A DNA stretch of 48,897 bases from Microbacterium sp. Gd 4-13 (GCF_003095395.1 NZ_QEIJ01000013.1:1-48897), one strand, 5' to 3'; shown: positions 24,380-33,066, numbered from the stretch's first letter. The notes: generated by a model from the letters alone, not told the origin. Translations and numbers: made by a program.

Positions 24380-26610
24380 TCCGGCACCGCCCGTCGGGTT
24401 CGGGGCACCCCTACTCAGACGACACCGAGCAGCGCTCGCCGGTGCAGCCGGTCGCCGGTGAACCGCTGCGGATCGGCGCCCGCACCTCTGCCGACGTGGA
24501 GGCCGTCACCCTCGAGCTGCGCATCGACGGGGGCGCCGTGCAGGAGGTGCCGCTCGACCGCGTCGCGCGATCGTCGCGCGGGCAGGCCGTCGACGGGGGG
24601 CACCTCGCCTCGGCGCAGGCGCGCACGGCCCGATCAGCCGGCGGCTGGGAGGTCGTGCTCGACACGCCCGCCGCGGGCAGCGCGATCGAGTACCGACTCG
24701 TCGCGCTCACGGCCGACCGTCCGCAGGCGACCCGGTGGTTCCGCACCCGCGCGGCGGGGTGGCGCCCCGCGTCGAACGACGAGCTGGAGGTCGACGGCTC
24801 GGTGGTCGAGGTCGACCCGGCGAGTGTCGCCGTGCTCGACGACGGCGAGCGGATCCACCGCATCCGCTTCTCTCTGCCCCTGCAGCCCGGCGAGCACGTC
24901 ACCGGTTTCGGCGAACGCTACGACGCGCTCGACCACCGCGGCGAGACGCTCGACTCGGTCGTGTTCGAGCAGTACAAGAGCCAGGGCGAGCACCGGCGCA
25001 CCTACCTTCCCATGCCGTTCGCGCACGTCATCGGCGGCGAGGGATGGGGATTCCACGTGCGCACATCGCGACGCGTGTGGTTCGACGTCGGGCGCTCGCG
25101 CGATGACCGGCTGGCCGTGGAGGCCGAGGTCGACGGTGCGCCGGGGGAGCGCGGCATCCTGAGCCTCGGGCTCTACGCCGGCCCGCCGGCCGCGGTGCTC
25201 GAGGCGTTCGTCGCCGAGACCGGGCGCCCCGAGGCCCTGCCCGACTGGGTCTTCGGGCTGTGGGCGAGCGGCAACGAGTGGAACACGCAGGCCGAGGTCG
25301 AGCGGCAGATGGCGCTGCACCGGGAGCACCGCATTCCCGTGCGCAACGTCGTGATCGAGGCCTGGAGCGACGAGAAGACGTTCACCATCTTCCGCGACGC
25401 GGAGTACACCGTGCGTGAAGACGGCGCCCCGATGCGGTTGGGCGACTTCACCTTCCCCGCTGAGGGCGCCTGGCCCGACCCGAAGGGGATGGTCGACGAC
25501 CTGCACGCGCACGACGTTCGCGTGCACCTGTGGCAGATTCCGCTGATGAAACTGCGCCCGCATCCGACCGGACAGGCCGCGGCCGACGCGCGCGCGGCGA
25601 TCGAAGCCGGGGTGCTCATCCGCGAGACCGCCCCGGGCGGCGAGCTGCGACCGTACCGCAACCGCGGCTGGTGGTTTCCGCTGTCGCTCATGCCCGATCT
25701 GACCGACGAGCGCGCGGCCGAGTGGTGGACCGAGAAGCGTCGCTACCTCGTCGAGGAAGTGGGCATCGACGGGTTCAAGACCGACGGCGGCGAGCACGCA
25801 TGGGGAGAAGACCTCGTCTACCTCGACGGGTCGACCGGCGCCGAGTCGAACAACCGCTTCCCCGTGGCGTACGCGGCCGCCTACGGCAAGCTGCTCGCCT
25901 CGGCGGGGAAGGCGCCGGTGACGTTCAGCCGCGCCGGCTTCACCGGCTCGGGCGCGCACGGTGCGTTCTGGGCCGGCGACGAGAACTCGACGTGGGACGC
26001 CTTCCGGTGGTCGATGCTCGCCGGGCTCTCGGCGAGCTCGTGCGGGATCGTGTACTGGGGGTGGGACATCGCGGGTTTCTCGGGACCGATCCCCGATCCC
26101 GAGCTGTACGTGCGCGCGATGGCGGCGAGCGTGTTCGTGCCGATCATGCAGTACCACTCCGAGTTCAACCACCACCGGCTGCCCTCGAACGACCGCACGC
26201 CGTGGAACATCGCCGAGCGCTTCGACGACCCCGCCGTGATCGACGAGGTGCGGGCGCTCGTCGAGCTGCGAGAGCGGCTCGTTCCCTACCTCGTGGCCTC
26301 CGCCGAGCGGGCGGTCGCCGCATCCGTTCCTCTCATGCGTCCGCTGTACTTCGACCACCCGCTCGACGAGCGCGTGTGGGACAAGCCAGTGCAGTGGATG
26401 CTGGGCGACGCGCTGCTCGTCGCGCCCGTGCTCGAGCCGGGCGCCGTCTCGTGGCCGGTGTACCTGCCCGCGGGCGAATGGATCGAGGCCCGCAGCGGGG
26501 AGCGCTTTGACGGCGGCCGGGTGGTCGACGTCGAGGTCGCGGAGCGCGCGAGCGTGCCGGTGTTCGTGGCGTCGGAGCACTGGGAGGGGATGCGCGAGCT
26601 GTTCGCGTAG
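24376..26610 (+). CDS. GH31-family alpha-glucosidase
   Basis: A 744-residue glycoside hydrolase family 31 enzyme: an N-terminal beta domain, then the barrel with the nucleophile Asp470 in FKTDGGE and the acid/base Asp535 in WAGDENSTWD, plus WGWDIAGFSG. There is no signal peptide, so it is cytoplasmic. Retaining hydrolysis of alpha-glucosides is the likely reaction; transglycosylase or alpha-xylosidase activity cannot be excluded. The start is GTG at 24376, chosen for the GAGGAGG site nine bases upstream and the GTGA overlap with the GH15 stop. The frame runs open back to 24271 inside GH15. It is the last gene of the operon. Confidence 0.92.
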   Translation: MIRHRPSGSGHPYSDDTEQRSPVQPVAGEPLRIGARTSADVEAVTLELRIDGGAVQEVPLDRVARSSRGQAVDGGHLASAQARTARSAGGWEVVLDTPAAGSAIEYRLVALTADRPQATRWFRTRAAGWRPASNDELEVDGSVVEVDPASVAVLDDGERIHRIRFSLPLQPGEHVTGFGERYDALDHRGETLDSVVFEQYKSQGEHRRTYLPMPFAHVIGGEGWGFHVRTSRRVWFDVGRSRDDRLAVEAEVDGAPGERGILSLGLYAGPPAAVLEAFVAETGRPEALPDWVFGLWASGNEWNTQAEVERQMALHREHRIPVRNVVIEAWSDEKTFTIFRDAEYTVREDGAPMRLGDFTFPAEGAWPDPKGMVDDLHAHDVRVHLWQIPLMKLRPHPTGQAAADARAAIEAGVLIRETAPGGELRPYRNRGWWFPLSLMPDLTDERAAEWWTEKRRYLVEEVGIDGFKTDGGEHAWGEDLVYLDGSTGAESNNRFPVAYAAAYGKLLASAGKAPVTFSRAGFTGSGAHGAFWAGDENSTWDAFRWSMLAGLSASSCGIVYWGWDIAGFSGPIPDPELYVRAMAASVFVPIMQYHSEFNHHRLPSNDRTPWNIAERFDDPAVIDEVRALVELRERLVPYLVASAERAVAASVPLMRPLYFDHPLDERVWDKPVQWMLGDALLVAPVLEPGAVSWPVYLPAGEWIEARSGERFDGGRVVDVEVAERASVPVFVASEHWEGMRELFA

Positions 26611-26627
26611 GTGCGCTGGGGGGCTTG

Positions 26628-26649
26628 GCGCCTCCCTTCCTGAGGGCGC
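26628..26649. terminator. Possible bidirectional terminator hairpin
   Basis: GCGCC-TC (26628-26634) can pair with GAGGGCGC (26642-26649) with one bulge around a seven-base loop. It lies between the convergent GH31 and chorismate mutase-like genes, only 18 bp after the first stop. There is no T tract on either strand, so it is weak as an intrinsic terminator. Confidence 0.3.
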
Positions 26650-26659
26650 GTGGGGTCAC

Positions 26660-26998
26660 TCATTCCTCAGGCGACGCCTGTGGAGCAGGAAGCCAATCGT
26701 CGATGGCGACGGTGGAGGCCGCATGCTGGTGATGTCGAATGACCTCCTCGACGATGAACGAGAACCAAGCCTCGGCGAATGCCGGATCAAGGTCGGCGTC
26801 GAGGGCGAGCGCCCGCAGGCGTTCGACGATGCGGGCCTCGCGCTCAGGGTCGCTCGCCGGCATGTTGTGCAGTGACTTGAGAATGCCCACCTTGGTCGTG
26901 AGTCGGAATCTCTCAGCGAGCAGGTAGATCAGACCCCCGTCGATATTGTCGATGCTTCTTCGGATCGCACCGAGCTCTTCTCGGGCGGCTTCGCTCAT
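26660..26998 (-). CDS. AroQ-type chorismate mutase family protein
   Basis: A 112-residue all-helical protein of the AroQ class. Residues that bind chorismate in the family are present: Arg13/Arg14 in the first helix (AIRRSIDNID), Arg30 (LAERFRL), Lys41 (VGILK) and Arg53-Glu54 (DPEREARI), with EEVIRHHQ near the end. Family members convert chorismate to prephenate; close relatives act as isochorismate-pyruvate lyases. It lies downstream of, and is coupled to (ATGA overlap), the MmgE/PrpD gene. There are no aromatic amino-acid genes nearby, so a role in the catabolic cluster, perhaps as a lyase on a non-chorismate substrate, is possible. Confidence 0.85.
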   Translation of the reverse strand: MSEAAREELGAIRRSIDNIDGGLIYLLAERFRLTTKVGILKSLHNMPASDPEREARIVERLRALALDADLDPAFAEAWFSFIVEEVIRHHQHAASTVAIDDWLPAPQASPEE

Positions 26999-28338
26999 CG
27001 TCCGACCTCCGAGTGGCGGCAGGGGGACATCATTTGATTCATCAGTTGTCTCCAGGGTGTCTCGACGGGAATGGTGCCGGCGATGAGCTGACGTGCTGTG
27101 GGCGCGAAGAGCGGCGCACGGTGCTGCGTGATCGCCTCGATCTTGTCGAACAACTGGCTCTCGCTGAGCGGGTTGTCGGGGCCCCCGCGTGCGCTCAGGC
27201 ATTCTGCACTATGGGTGGATCCGTCATCGAGAGTGACCGCGACTCGCGCGGGGCGGTCGAGCGGATATGGAGGAAGAGGGAGGAACGGCTTCATCTCCAC
27301 GTTCTCGCGTAGCCGTACGACCGCCGAATCGTGGAGGAAGCGCTCTCCAAACACATCCGCCCCTGTGCGCCCAGTCACGAGCACTGCCGCCACAAGATGC
27401 GGGACGGAGAACTTGCCGCCCAGATCGGTGGTCGGGGCCGACTCTCGCAGAGTCATAGCGAGGGGATGCGCCTCGACGGCGACCTTCCGTGCGCGGGAGG
27501 TGTCGAACGTCTCGGCGAGAAGCTTCGCGGCCTCGATAGCCGAGTGCGCGTACTGACAGGCCGCGAACTCTTTGTGATAGCCGTCTTCGACGGCCCAGCC
27601 GGGGTCGTCTTCCTCGAGGTCGACGGTCATGTCGTGCAACTCGCGGGCGTCGGCGCGTATGCCAACCCCCGCGGCGTCGGCCGCCAGAAATCCGAGCGAC
27701 GCGCCGGCGCCAGCCCAGAGGTTTCGTGCCAGAACACCTTCTCGCGCCAGCCTGTATGACCCCCGAGGTGAGGTGGCAGCGGCGATCTCAGCGGCGCTGA
27801 GCACGGCGTCTGAATCGGAGGTACGCAGCCAGGCGATCGTCGCCGCGGCACCAATCGGCGCGAGTTGGGAATGCGGGTGCACGGCGCGCGCCTGCTCGGG
27901 AGCGAGGTGACGCGCGACCGTCGCGGCCACTTCGTATCCCGCGATGACCGCCGTCAGCAGGTCTGCGAGGGATCGGTCTTCTGCTTCGCACTCGGCCATC
28001 GCGGCCGGCACCGTGTAGAGCCCGCCGTGGCACCCCGCCCGCCGGTATCCCTCGTCGAGCTCGTTCCAGCCGCAGAGGACTGCATTCTGCTGAGCGGCCT
28101 GCTCGCGTCCCGCGCGTCCCCCTGCGACCAGGGACGCTTCCCCGGCAAGGGATCGTCGCGTCTGACCGAGGTTGCGCGCTGGATCTGACTCCAGACCCGC
28201 GATCATCGCCGCGAAGTCGTCGGCAACGATAGACGCCCCGCGGCGGCGCAAGGGCTCTGTGAGCTGGAGGCGCGACAGGCGATCACGCAGTCGCCAGCGC
28301 CATCCGGCAACCACGTCCTCGCGGGGATCCATCTCCAT
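26995..28338 (-). CDS. MmgE/PrpD family protein
   Basis: A 447-residue member of the 2-methylcitrate dehydratase/aconitate decarboxylase/iminodisuccinate epimerase superfamily. Seen motifs include HGGLYTVPAAMA (about 104-115), ARAVHPHSQLAPIGAAATIAW and EDGYHKEFAACQYAHSAIEA near 250-269, the histidine-rich active-site stretch. Members remove water or CO2 from, or epimerise, small di- and tricarboxylates. The start is ATG at 28338 with AGGAGG six bases upstream. It diverges from the asparaginase gene across about 110 bp, and its stop overlaps the chorismate mutase-like gene. The substrate is probably an acid released by the hydrolases of the plus-strand arm. Confidence 0.88.
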   Translation of the reverse strand: MEMDPREDVVAGWRWRLRDRLSRLQLTEPLRRRGASIVADDFAAMIAGLESDPARNLGQTRRSLAGEASLVAGGRAGREQAAQQNAVLCGWNELDEGYRRAGCHGGLYTVPAAMAECEAEDRSLADLLTAVIAGYEVAATVARHLAPEQARAVHPHSQLAPIGAAATIAWLRTSDSDAVLSAAEIAAATSPRGSYRLAREGVLARNLWAGAGASLGFLAADAAGVGIRADARELHDMTVDLEEDDPGWAVEDGYHKEFAACQYAHSAIEAAKLLAETFDTSRARKVAVEAHPLAMTLRESAPTTDLGGKFSVPHLVAAVLVTGRTGADVFGERFLHDSAVVRLRENVEMKPFLPLPPYPLDRPARVAVTLDDGSTHSAECLSARGGPDNPLSESQLFDKIEAITQHRAPLFAPTARQLIAGTIPVETPWRQLMNQMMSPCRHSEVGR

Positions 28339-28386
28339 CTGGTGCCTCCTGCTTTGTTACGAGCATGAAAACTTGGGGCTGAAAGC

Positions 28387-28416
28387 TTGACTGCACAAAC
28401 GTTCTTTCACTCTAAT
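28387..28416 (+). promoter_or_regulatory. Promoter of the asparaginase-LacI operon
   Basis: TTGACT (28387-28392) and TCTAAT (28411-28416) with an 18-bp spacer, 33 bp ahead of the asparaginase start. The region is notably AT-rich for this genome. Two direct copies of GAAARCTTG (28367-28375 and 28381-28389) lie over and upstream of the -35 side and could serve as activator or repressor sites for the divergent minus-strand gene. Confidence 0.55.
28397..28404. promoter_or_regulatory. Possible LacI-type operator
   Basis: CAAACGTTCT is a near-palindrome centred on CG, like the AACGTT core favoured by LacI-family repressors. It lies exactly between the -35 and -10 elements, where a bound repressor would block RNA polymerase. 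The LacI gene at the end of the same operon is the natural candidate to bind it. No second copy was found by eye. Confidence 0.35.
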
Positions 28417-28448
28417 GATCTCACGAGAATAACGATTGCGCGGAGGCA

Positions 28449-29429
28449 GTGTTGAGAGTCGGAATGGTGGCAACGGGCGGAACCATTGCATCGCGCAGCG
28501 ACGAGCGCGGTGCGTTGGTGCCGGTCGTCCTTGGTGCCGAACTCCTGGAGGGGGTTCGTCTCGGCAGCGCTGTGCGGGTAGAGATCGTCGACCTGGAACC
28601 CGTCGCCAGCTTCGCAACGACGTTGCCCGCGATGGTGCGAGTCGTACAGCGGGTCCGTGACCTTCTCTCCGCCGGTTGCGAAGGGGTCGTCGTCACTCAC
28701 GGCACCGACACTCTCGAGGAGATGGCGTTCCTTGCGGCCATGCTGCTGCCGATCGACGCGAGGGTCGCGCTGACGGGTGCGCAGCGCCCAGCAGGGGAGG
28801 TGGATACCGACGCGATGCGCAACCTCAGCGATGCGTTCGCCGCCGTCCGTGAGGGCGTGCCGGTCGCCGTGGTGATGGGCGGAGTCGCGATCGCGGGTGC
28901 CGAGGCGCGGAAGATCCATAGTTCGGCGATCGATGCGTTCTCGGGGGGAGTTGCTGGCGCCCTCGCGATCATTGACGACGACGAGGTCATCAACCTGTCC
29001 AAGCCCTGCCGTGGCGCGATCTTCGAGGCGGTCGAATCCCCGTCGATGCCGCGCGTCGACATCGTGAAGATCGGCGCCGGGTCGAATGCCGACCACGTCG
29101 ATGCATCCGTGGCGGGCGGAGCCGGCGGCATCGTGCTGGAAGCCATGGGGCGGGGCAACGCGGGCGGGGCATTCGTCGCTGCCGTCGCGCGCGCCGTCGC
29201 GGCAGGCGTCGCGGTCGTCATCACCTCGCGCACCGGCGCCGGCGTCGTGCGGCCCGCGTACGGCGTGGGCGGCGGCGCCGACCTCCGCGAAGCCGGCGCC
29301 ATCTTTGGCGGCGACCTCACCGCGTCGAGGGCTCGAGTGGCTCTCTCCCTTGCGCTCGGTCATGTGTCGACCGACTCCTCTGCGTCGGTAGAAGAGTTGC
29401 TGCGCCGCATGTGGATGGGGCCGCGCTGA
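28449..29429 (+). CDS. L-asparaginase family protein
   Basis: A 326-residue type I/II asparaginase-fold amidohydrolase. The catalytic threonine Thr12 sits in VATGGTIAS, the second pair Thr86-Asp87 in THGTDTLEE, the conserved LTGAQ follows, and Lys155 lies in EARKIHS. There is no signal peptide, so it is cytoplasmic. The usual reaction is L-asparagine to aspartate and ammonia, but family members hydrolyse other small amides and cyclic amides. The start may be GTG 28449 or TTG 28452; the TTG has better spacing (5 bases) from CGGAGG. It is first in an eight-gene chain of transport and catabolic genes, so a substrate other than free asparagine is likely. Confidence 0.88.
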   Translation: MLRVGMVATGGTIASRSDERGALVPVVLGAELLEGVRLGSAVRVEIVDLEPVASFATTLPAMVRVVQRVRDLLSAGCEGVVVTHGTDTLEEMAFLAAMLLPIDARVALTGAQRPAGEVDTDAMRNLSDAFAAVREGVPVAVVMGGVAIAGAEARKIHSSAIDAFSGGVAGALAIIDDDEVINLSKPCRGAIFEAVESPSMPRVDIVKIGAGSNADHVDASVAGGAGGIVLEAMGRGNAGGAFVAAVARAVAAGVAVVITSRTGAGVVRPAYGVGGGADLREAGAIFGGDLTASRARVALSLALGHVSTDSSASVEELLRRMWMGPR

Positions 29430-30460
29430 TGCGCGTCGAGGCGGTCGTCTTCCGGGAGTTCGGAGGACCGGAGGTGCTCGAGGTCGAGCCAGTCGATATC
29501 AGCGAGCCCGAAGCAGGTCAGACCCTCGTCCGCGTTCTCGCGGTTTCGGTCAACCACCTCGATCTCGAGATTCGTGCGGGGGTGTCCAGGATGCCGATCC
29601 GGCTGCCCCACGTGCTCGGGCGAGAGGTCGTCGGCGAAGTGATCAAGGTCGGCGACGAGAGTTCGTCGTGGCGTCCGGGCGACCGAGTGGTCGTCCTCCC
29701 GCACGTGCCGTGCGGATCGTGCCGTCACTGTCTCACCGGATCGGCCAACATCTGTCTCAACGGGTGGATGCCCGGCATCCACGCGTGGGGTGGAAACGCC
29801 GAGGTCATGCTCGCTCCCACGCGCGGTCTCGTGGCCGCACCCGACCTCGATCCGGTTGAGATCGCCGCACTCCCCATCGGCTTCGGTACGGCGTGGCGCG
29901 CCCTGCACCACACCGCCCATGTGGTGTCGGGCGAATGGGTCGTGGTCGCGGGTGCCAGCGGCGGCCTCGGTCATGCCTGTCTCCAGGTTGCCGCGCTCGC
30001 CGGCGCCCGACCCATCGCACTGGTCCGCGACCCGGCGAAGGCCGACTTCGTCAAGATGTGCGGCGCGGAAGAGGTGGTGCTCACGACGGATGCCGGGTGG
30101 CCGGACCGCGTGCGTGAGATCACGAACGGACGCGGGGCGGAGGTCATCATCGACCACGTCGGAGGCGCGAACTTCGTCGGCAGCGTGAAGGCGCTCGCGG
30201 ATCGCGGGCGACTCGTCGTTGCAGGCGGTCACGGTGGGGAGTTCCCCCCTCTCGACCTGATCGACGTTTTCCGCCGCGAGCTCCGCGTGCTCGGGGTCAG
30301 AAGTCAGCGTCCTGACGACGTCGCGATCGCGTTGGAGATGGCCGCGCGCGGATCGATCCAAGCGCACGTCGCGGAAGTGCTCCCGCTCGCCGAGACAAGG
30401 GCCGCCCACGAACTCATCGACACCCGAACTATCACCGGAAAAGTCGTCCTGCGGCCCTGA
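29429..30460 (+). CDS. Zinc-type medium-chain alcohol dehydrogenase/reductase
   Basis: A 343-residue MDR protein. The structural zinc loop CGSCRHCLTGSANIC (about 98-112) has all four cysteines. The N-terminal VNHLDLEIRAG replaces the catalytic-zinc cysteine with asparagine, and the usual GHE reads GRE, so catalysis is probably of the quinone-oxidoreductase-like, zinc-independent type. The Rossmann region GASGGLGHACLQVAALAGA binds NAD(P)H. The start is ATG at 29429, sharing a base with the asparaginase stop (TGATG). It would oxidise or reduce an alcohol/carbonyl or enone intermediate in the cluster pathway. Confidence 0.88.
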   Translation: MRVEAVVFREFGGPEVLEVEPVDISEPEAGQTLVRVLAVSVNHLDLEIRAGVSRMPIRLPHVLGREVVGEVIKVGDESSSWRPGDRVVVLPHVPCGSCRHCLTGSANICLNGWMPGIHAWGGNAEVMLAPTRGLVAAPDLDPVEIAALPIGFGTAWRALHHTAHVVSGEWVVVAGASGGLGHACLQVAALAGARPIALVRDPAKADFVKMCGAEEVVLTTDAGWPDRVREITNGRGAEVIIDHVGGANFVGSVKALADRGRLVVAGGHGGEFPPLDLIDVFRRELRVLGVRSQRPDDVAIALEMAARGSIQAHVAEVLPLAETRAAHELIDTRTITGKVVLRP

Positions 30461-30497
30461 CTGCGCGAGTCGACACGACGAAAGAGGAAGGAAGCGA

Positions 30498-31433
30498 ATG
30501 AACGCCATCGGCGGACCCACACGAGATTTCATCGGCTACGGCTCGGACGCACCTCAGATCGAATGGCCTGGGGGAGCGCGCGTCGCTGTCAGCTTGTGCA
30601 TGAACTACGAGGAGGGTGCGGAACGAAGCATCCTGGACGGCGACGACCGCAACGAGTGGGTCGGCGAGATCAGCTATGTGCCTGAAGATCAGACGGCCCG
30701 CGATCTCTCGCAGGAATCCGTCTACGAGTACGGCAGTCGAGCGGGGATCTGGCGGCTCATGCGGCTGTTCGATCGCACCCAGACGCCGGTCACGTTCTAC
30801 GCCGCCGCACAGGCACTGCAGCGAAACCCGGAACTGGCGAAGGCAATCGTCCCCTCCGGCCACGAAGTCTGCGGTCACGGGCTGCGGTGGACGGAGCCAA
30901 CCTCGATGACGCGCGAGCAAGAGCGAGCAGACCTCGCGCGGGCGGTCGAGATCATCGCGGAGACCACCGGCGAAACACCCGTCGGCTGGTACTCCCGCTA
31001 CGCGCCTTCCGTGAATACCCGGGAGCTGCTGATCGAGCACGGCGGGTTCATGTACGACTCGGACGCTTACAACGACGATCTTCCGTACTGGATGACGGTG
31101 AAAGAGAAACGTCACCTGGTCGTGCCGTACACGCATACGTACAACGACGGGCGTTTCGCCTTCAACCCGGGTTACAGCGAGCCCGGCGACTTCTTCGAGA
31201 ACTGCCGCAGGGGCATCAGCTACCTCATTCAGGAGGGCGCGACACACCCGCGAATGATCTCGATCGGGCTGCACGCACGTCTGGTCGGGCAAGCGGGGCG
31301 CACGTCGGCTCTCGCGGAACTCATCGAGTGGTGCCAGTCGACCGGCGCCGTCTGGTTCGCCCGGCGTCGTGACATCGCCGAATGGTGGACCGCCCACTAT
31401 GCCGATACACCCACACTTGGAGGTGGTTCCTGA
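30498..31433 (+). CDS. PuuE-like polysaccharide-deacetylase-fold hydrolase (amide/imide type)
   Basis: A 311-residue NodB-fold protein close in layout to PuuE allantoinases and cyclic imide hydrolases: SLCMNYEEGAERSIL near residue 33, EYGSRAGIWRLMRLF near 76, GHEVCGHGLRW near 120, GWYSRYAPSVNTREL near 165, and YDSDAYNDDLPYW near 190. Family members hydrolyse C-N bonds in ring amides, imides or ureides, or N-acetyl groups. The asparaginase and SsuA-type importer nearby favour a small amide-like molecule over a polysaccharide. The ATG follows AGAGGAAGGAAG. Its stop shares a base with the next start (TGATG). Confidence 0.85.
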   Translation: MNAIGGPTRDFIGYGSDAPQIEWPGGARVAVSLCMNYEEGAERSILDGDDRNEWVGEISYVPEDQTARDLSQESVYEYGSRAGIWRLMRLFDRTQTPVTFYAAAQALQRNPELAKAIVPSGHEVCGHGLRWTEPTSMTREQERADLARAVEIIAETTGETPVGWYSRYAPSVNTRELLIEHGGFMYDSDAYNDDLPYWMTVKEKRHLVVPYTHTYNDGRFAFNPGYSEPGDFFENCRRGISYLIQEGATHPRMISIGLHARLVGQAGRTSALAELIEWCQSTGAVWFARRRDIAEWWTAHYADTPTLGGGS

Positions 31434-32227
31434 TGCGCGTCGAAATAGACGGGATCAGCAAGTCCTACGTCGACTCGGCAGGGGCCCCCCTGCACGTGGT
31501 CGGCGGTCTCACCGCGTCGATCGAGCAGGGCGAGTTCGTCTGCATCATCGGGCCGAGTGGATGCGGAAAGTCCACATTGCTCGGGATGCTCGGCGGCCTC
31601 CTTCCGCCTGATGCGGGGACCATCCGATTCTCGGGCGATCGCACGGCGACCGGCGAGATGACATCGATCGTCTGGCAGGACTACGCGCTCATCCCCTGGC
31701 GGTCGATCATCGACAACGTCGCGTTCGGTCTCGAAGTGCGCGGAGTGGGAAAACAGGAACGGAAAGCCATCGCCCAGGGCTATCTCGAGACCATGGGTAT
31801 TGGCGCGTTCGCGAATGCGCAACCCAAGCAGCTTTCGGGTGGCATGCGCCAGCGTGCGGGCATCGCCCGCGCCCTGGCGAGCGATCCCGAGGTCCTGCTG
31901 ATGGACGAACCGTTCGCCGCAGTGGACGCGCAGACGCGCACGCTTCTCCAAGAGGAGCTTCTGACCGTCTGGGAGAACCACCGCAAGACCGTCATCTTCA
32001 TCACGCACGGCATCGAGGAAGCTCTCCTCCTCGCCGACCGTGTCCTGGTGCTGAGCGGCCGGCCGACCAAGGTGGTCGAAGATCTCAAGGTTCCGTTCGC
32101 CCGTCCGCGCACCGCCGACATCGCCCAGACCCCCGAGTTCGGAGAGCTGAAGCAACATCTCTGGGAGCGTCTGCGCGATGCGACCCGGGCCGCCGAATGG
32201 GCAGAAGTCGAAGGTGCCAACTCATGA
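31433..32227 (+). CDS. ABC transporter ATPase (SsuB/TauB/NrtD type)
   Basis: A 264-residue ATPase: Walker A GPSGCGKST (about 43-51), Q-loop IVWQDYALIPW, signature LSGGMRQRAGIARAL, Walker B VLLMDEPFAAVD, and the switch histidine in ITHGIEEA. The W-rich Q-loop and short length are typical of importers for taurine, sulfonates, nitrate, thiamine precursors and related small anions. The ATG at 31433 has a GGAGGTGG site 11 bases upstream; an in-frame ATG at 31382 lies inside the previous gene. It powers the permease encoded next, with an ATGA overlap. Confidence 0.93.
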   Translation: MRVEIDGISKSYVDSAGAPLHVVGGLTASIEQGEFVCIIGPSGCGKSTLLGMLGGLLPPDAGTIRFSGDRTATGEMTSIVWQDYALIPWRSIIDNVAFGLEVRGVGKQERKAIAQGYLETMGIGAFANAQPKQLSGGMRQRAGIARALASDPEVLLMDEPFAAVDAQTRTLLQEELLTVWENHRKTVIFITHGIEEALLLADRVLVLSGRPTKVVEDLKVPFARPRTADIAQTPEFGELKQHLWERLRDATRAAEWAEVEGANS

Positions 32228-33066
32228 CGCTTACGTCTGACTCGAAGCCGACCACCGTCGAGTACGGGCCCAACAAACGTGCGCAGCGCGGACCGAGCCG
32301 AGCTTTCCGGGCGATGGCGAGCCCCTGGGGCAGCCTCGTACCCGTCGTGGTGATCCTTCTGCTCTGGCAGCTCGGTTCCACCATCGGGGTAATCGACCGA
32401 ATCTTCTTCCCTGCGCCTCTCGACTCCTTCGCCGCGCTCGTCGACCTGATCGTCGACGGCGAGTTGCTGCCCAATCTATGGATCACCGTGCAGCGTGTCT
32501 TGTCAGGCTTTGCGTTGGGTGTTATCCCCGCAGTGATCGTCGGATTGGCGATGGGGCTGCTGCCGTGGGCGCGCGTGGTGATCGACCCGATCATCTCGAT
32601 CCTCTATCCGATCCCGGCCGTTGCGCTTCTTCCCCTTCTGCTGGTCATCTTTGGAACGGGAAGCACGCCCATCATCGTGCTCGCGGGGATCATCTCGTTC
32701 TTCCCCACCGCGGTCAACTCGATGGCGGGGGTACTTCAAAATGACGTCAGGCTCACGCAGATGGGTCGGAACATGGGCGCGTCTCAGAGGCAGCTCCTGT
32801 GGAAAGTCATCCTGCCCGGGGCGCTCCCGTCGATCTTCGCCGGAGTCCGGCTCTCGGCCGGGCTTGCGCTTCTCGGCGTGATCGCAGGCGAGTTCCTGGC
32901 CGGATCGGACGGAATCGGCTCCCTCACCTGGCAGTACTGGCAGGTCTACCAGATCACCAACATGTACGCGACGCTCGCCGTCATTACCGCTATGGGATTC
33001 ACCCTCACAACCGTGACGCTGCGGATTCAGCGCCGCTACTTCAACTGGACGGAAGGCACCTCGTGA
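32224..33066 (+). CDS. ABC transporter permease (SsuC/TauC type)
   Basis: A 280-residue permease with six hydrophobic helices after a cytoplasmic N-terminal tail, and an EAA-type loop (QMGRNMGASQRQLLWKVILPGALPS near residue 180) for ATPase contact. The SsuC/TauC/ThiX class is clear from size and motif. The start is ATG overlapping the ATPase stop, and its own stop overlaps the GTG of the binding protein. It forms a homodimeric channel in the cytoplasmic membrane for the cluster substrate. Confidence 0.93.
   Translation: MTLTSDSKPTTVEYGPNKRAQRGPSRAFRAMASPWGSLVPVVVILLLWQLGSTIGVIDRIFFPAPLDSFAALVDLIVDGELLPNLWITVQRVLSGFALGVIPAVIVGLAMGLLPWARVVIDPIISILYPIPAVALLPLLLVIFGTGSTPIIVLAGIISFFPTAVNSMAGVLQNDVRLTQMGRNMGASQRQLLWKVILPGALPSIFAGVRLSAGLALLGVIAGEFLAGSDGIGSLTWQYWQVYQITNMYATLAVITAMGFTLTTVTLRIQRRYFNWTEGTS

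Noticed and set aside
24634..26580. 648-codon open frame on the minus strand opposite GH31
   Set aside because: The GH31 frame carries all catalytic motifs; the antisense frame is His/Arg/Val-rich shadow without motifs.
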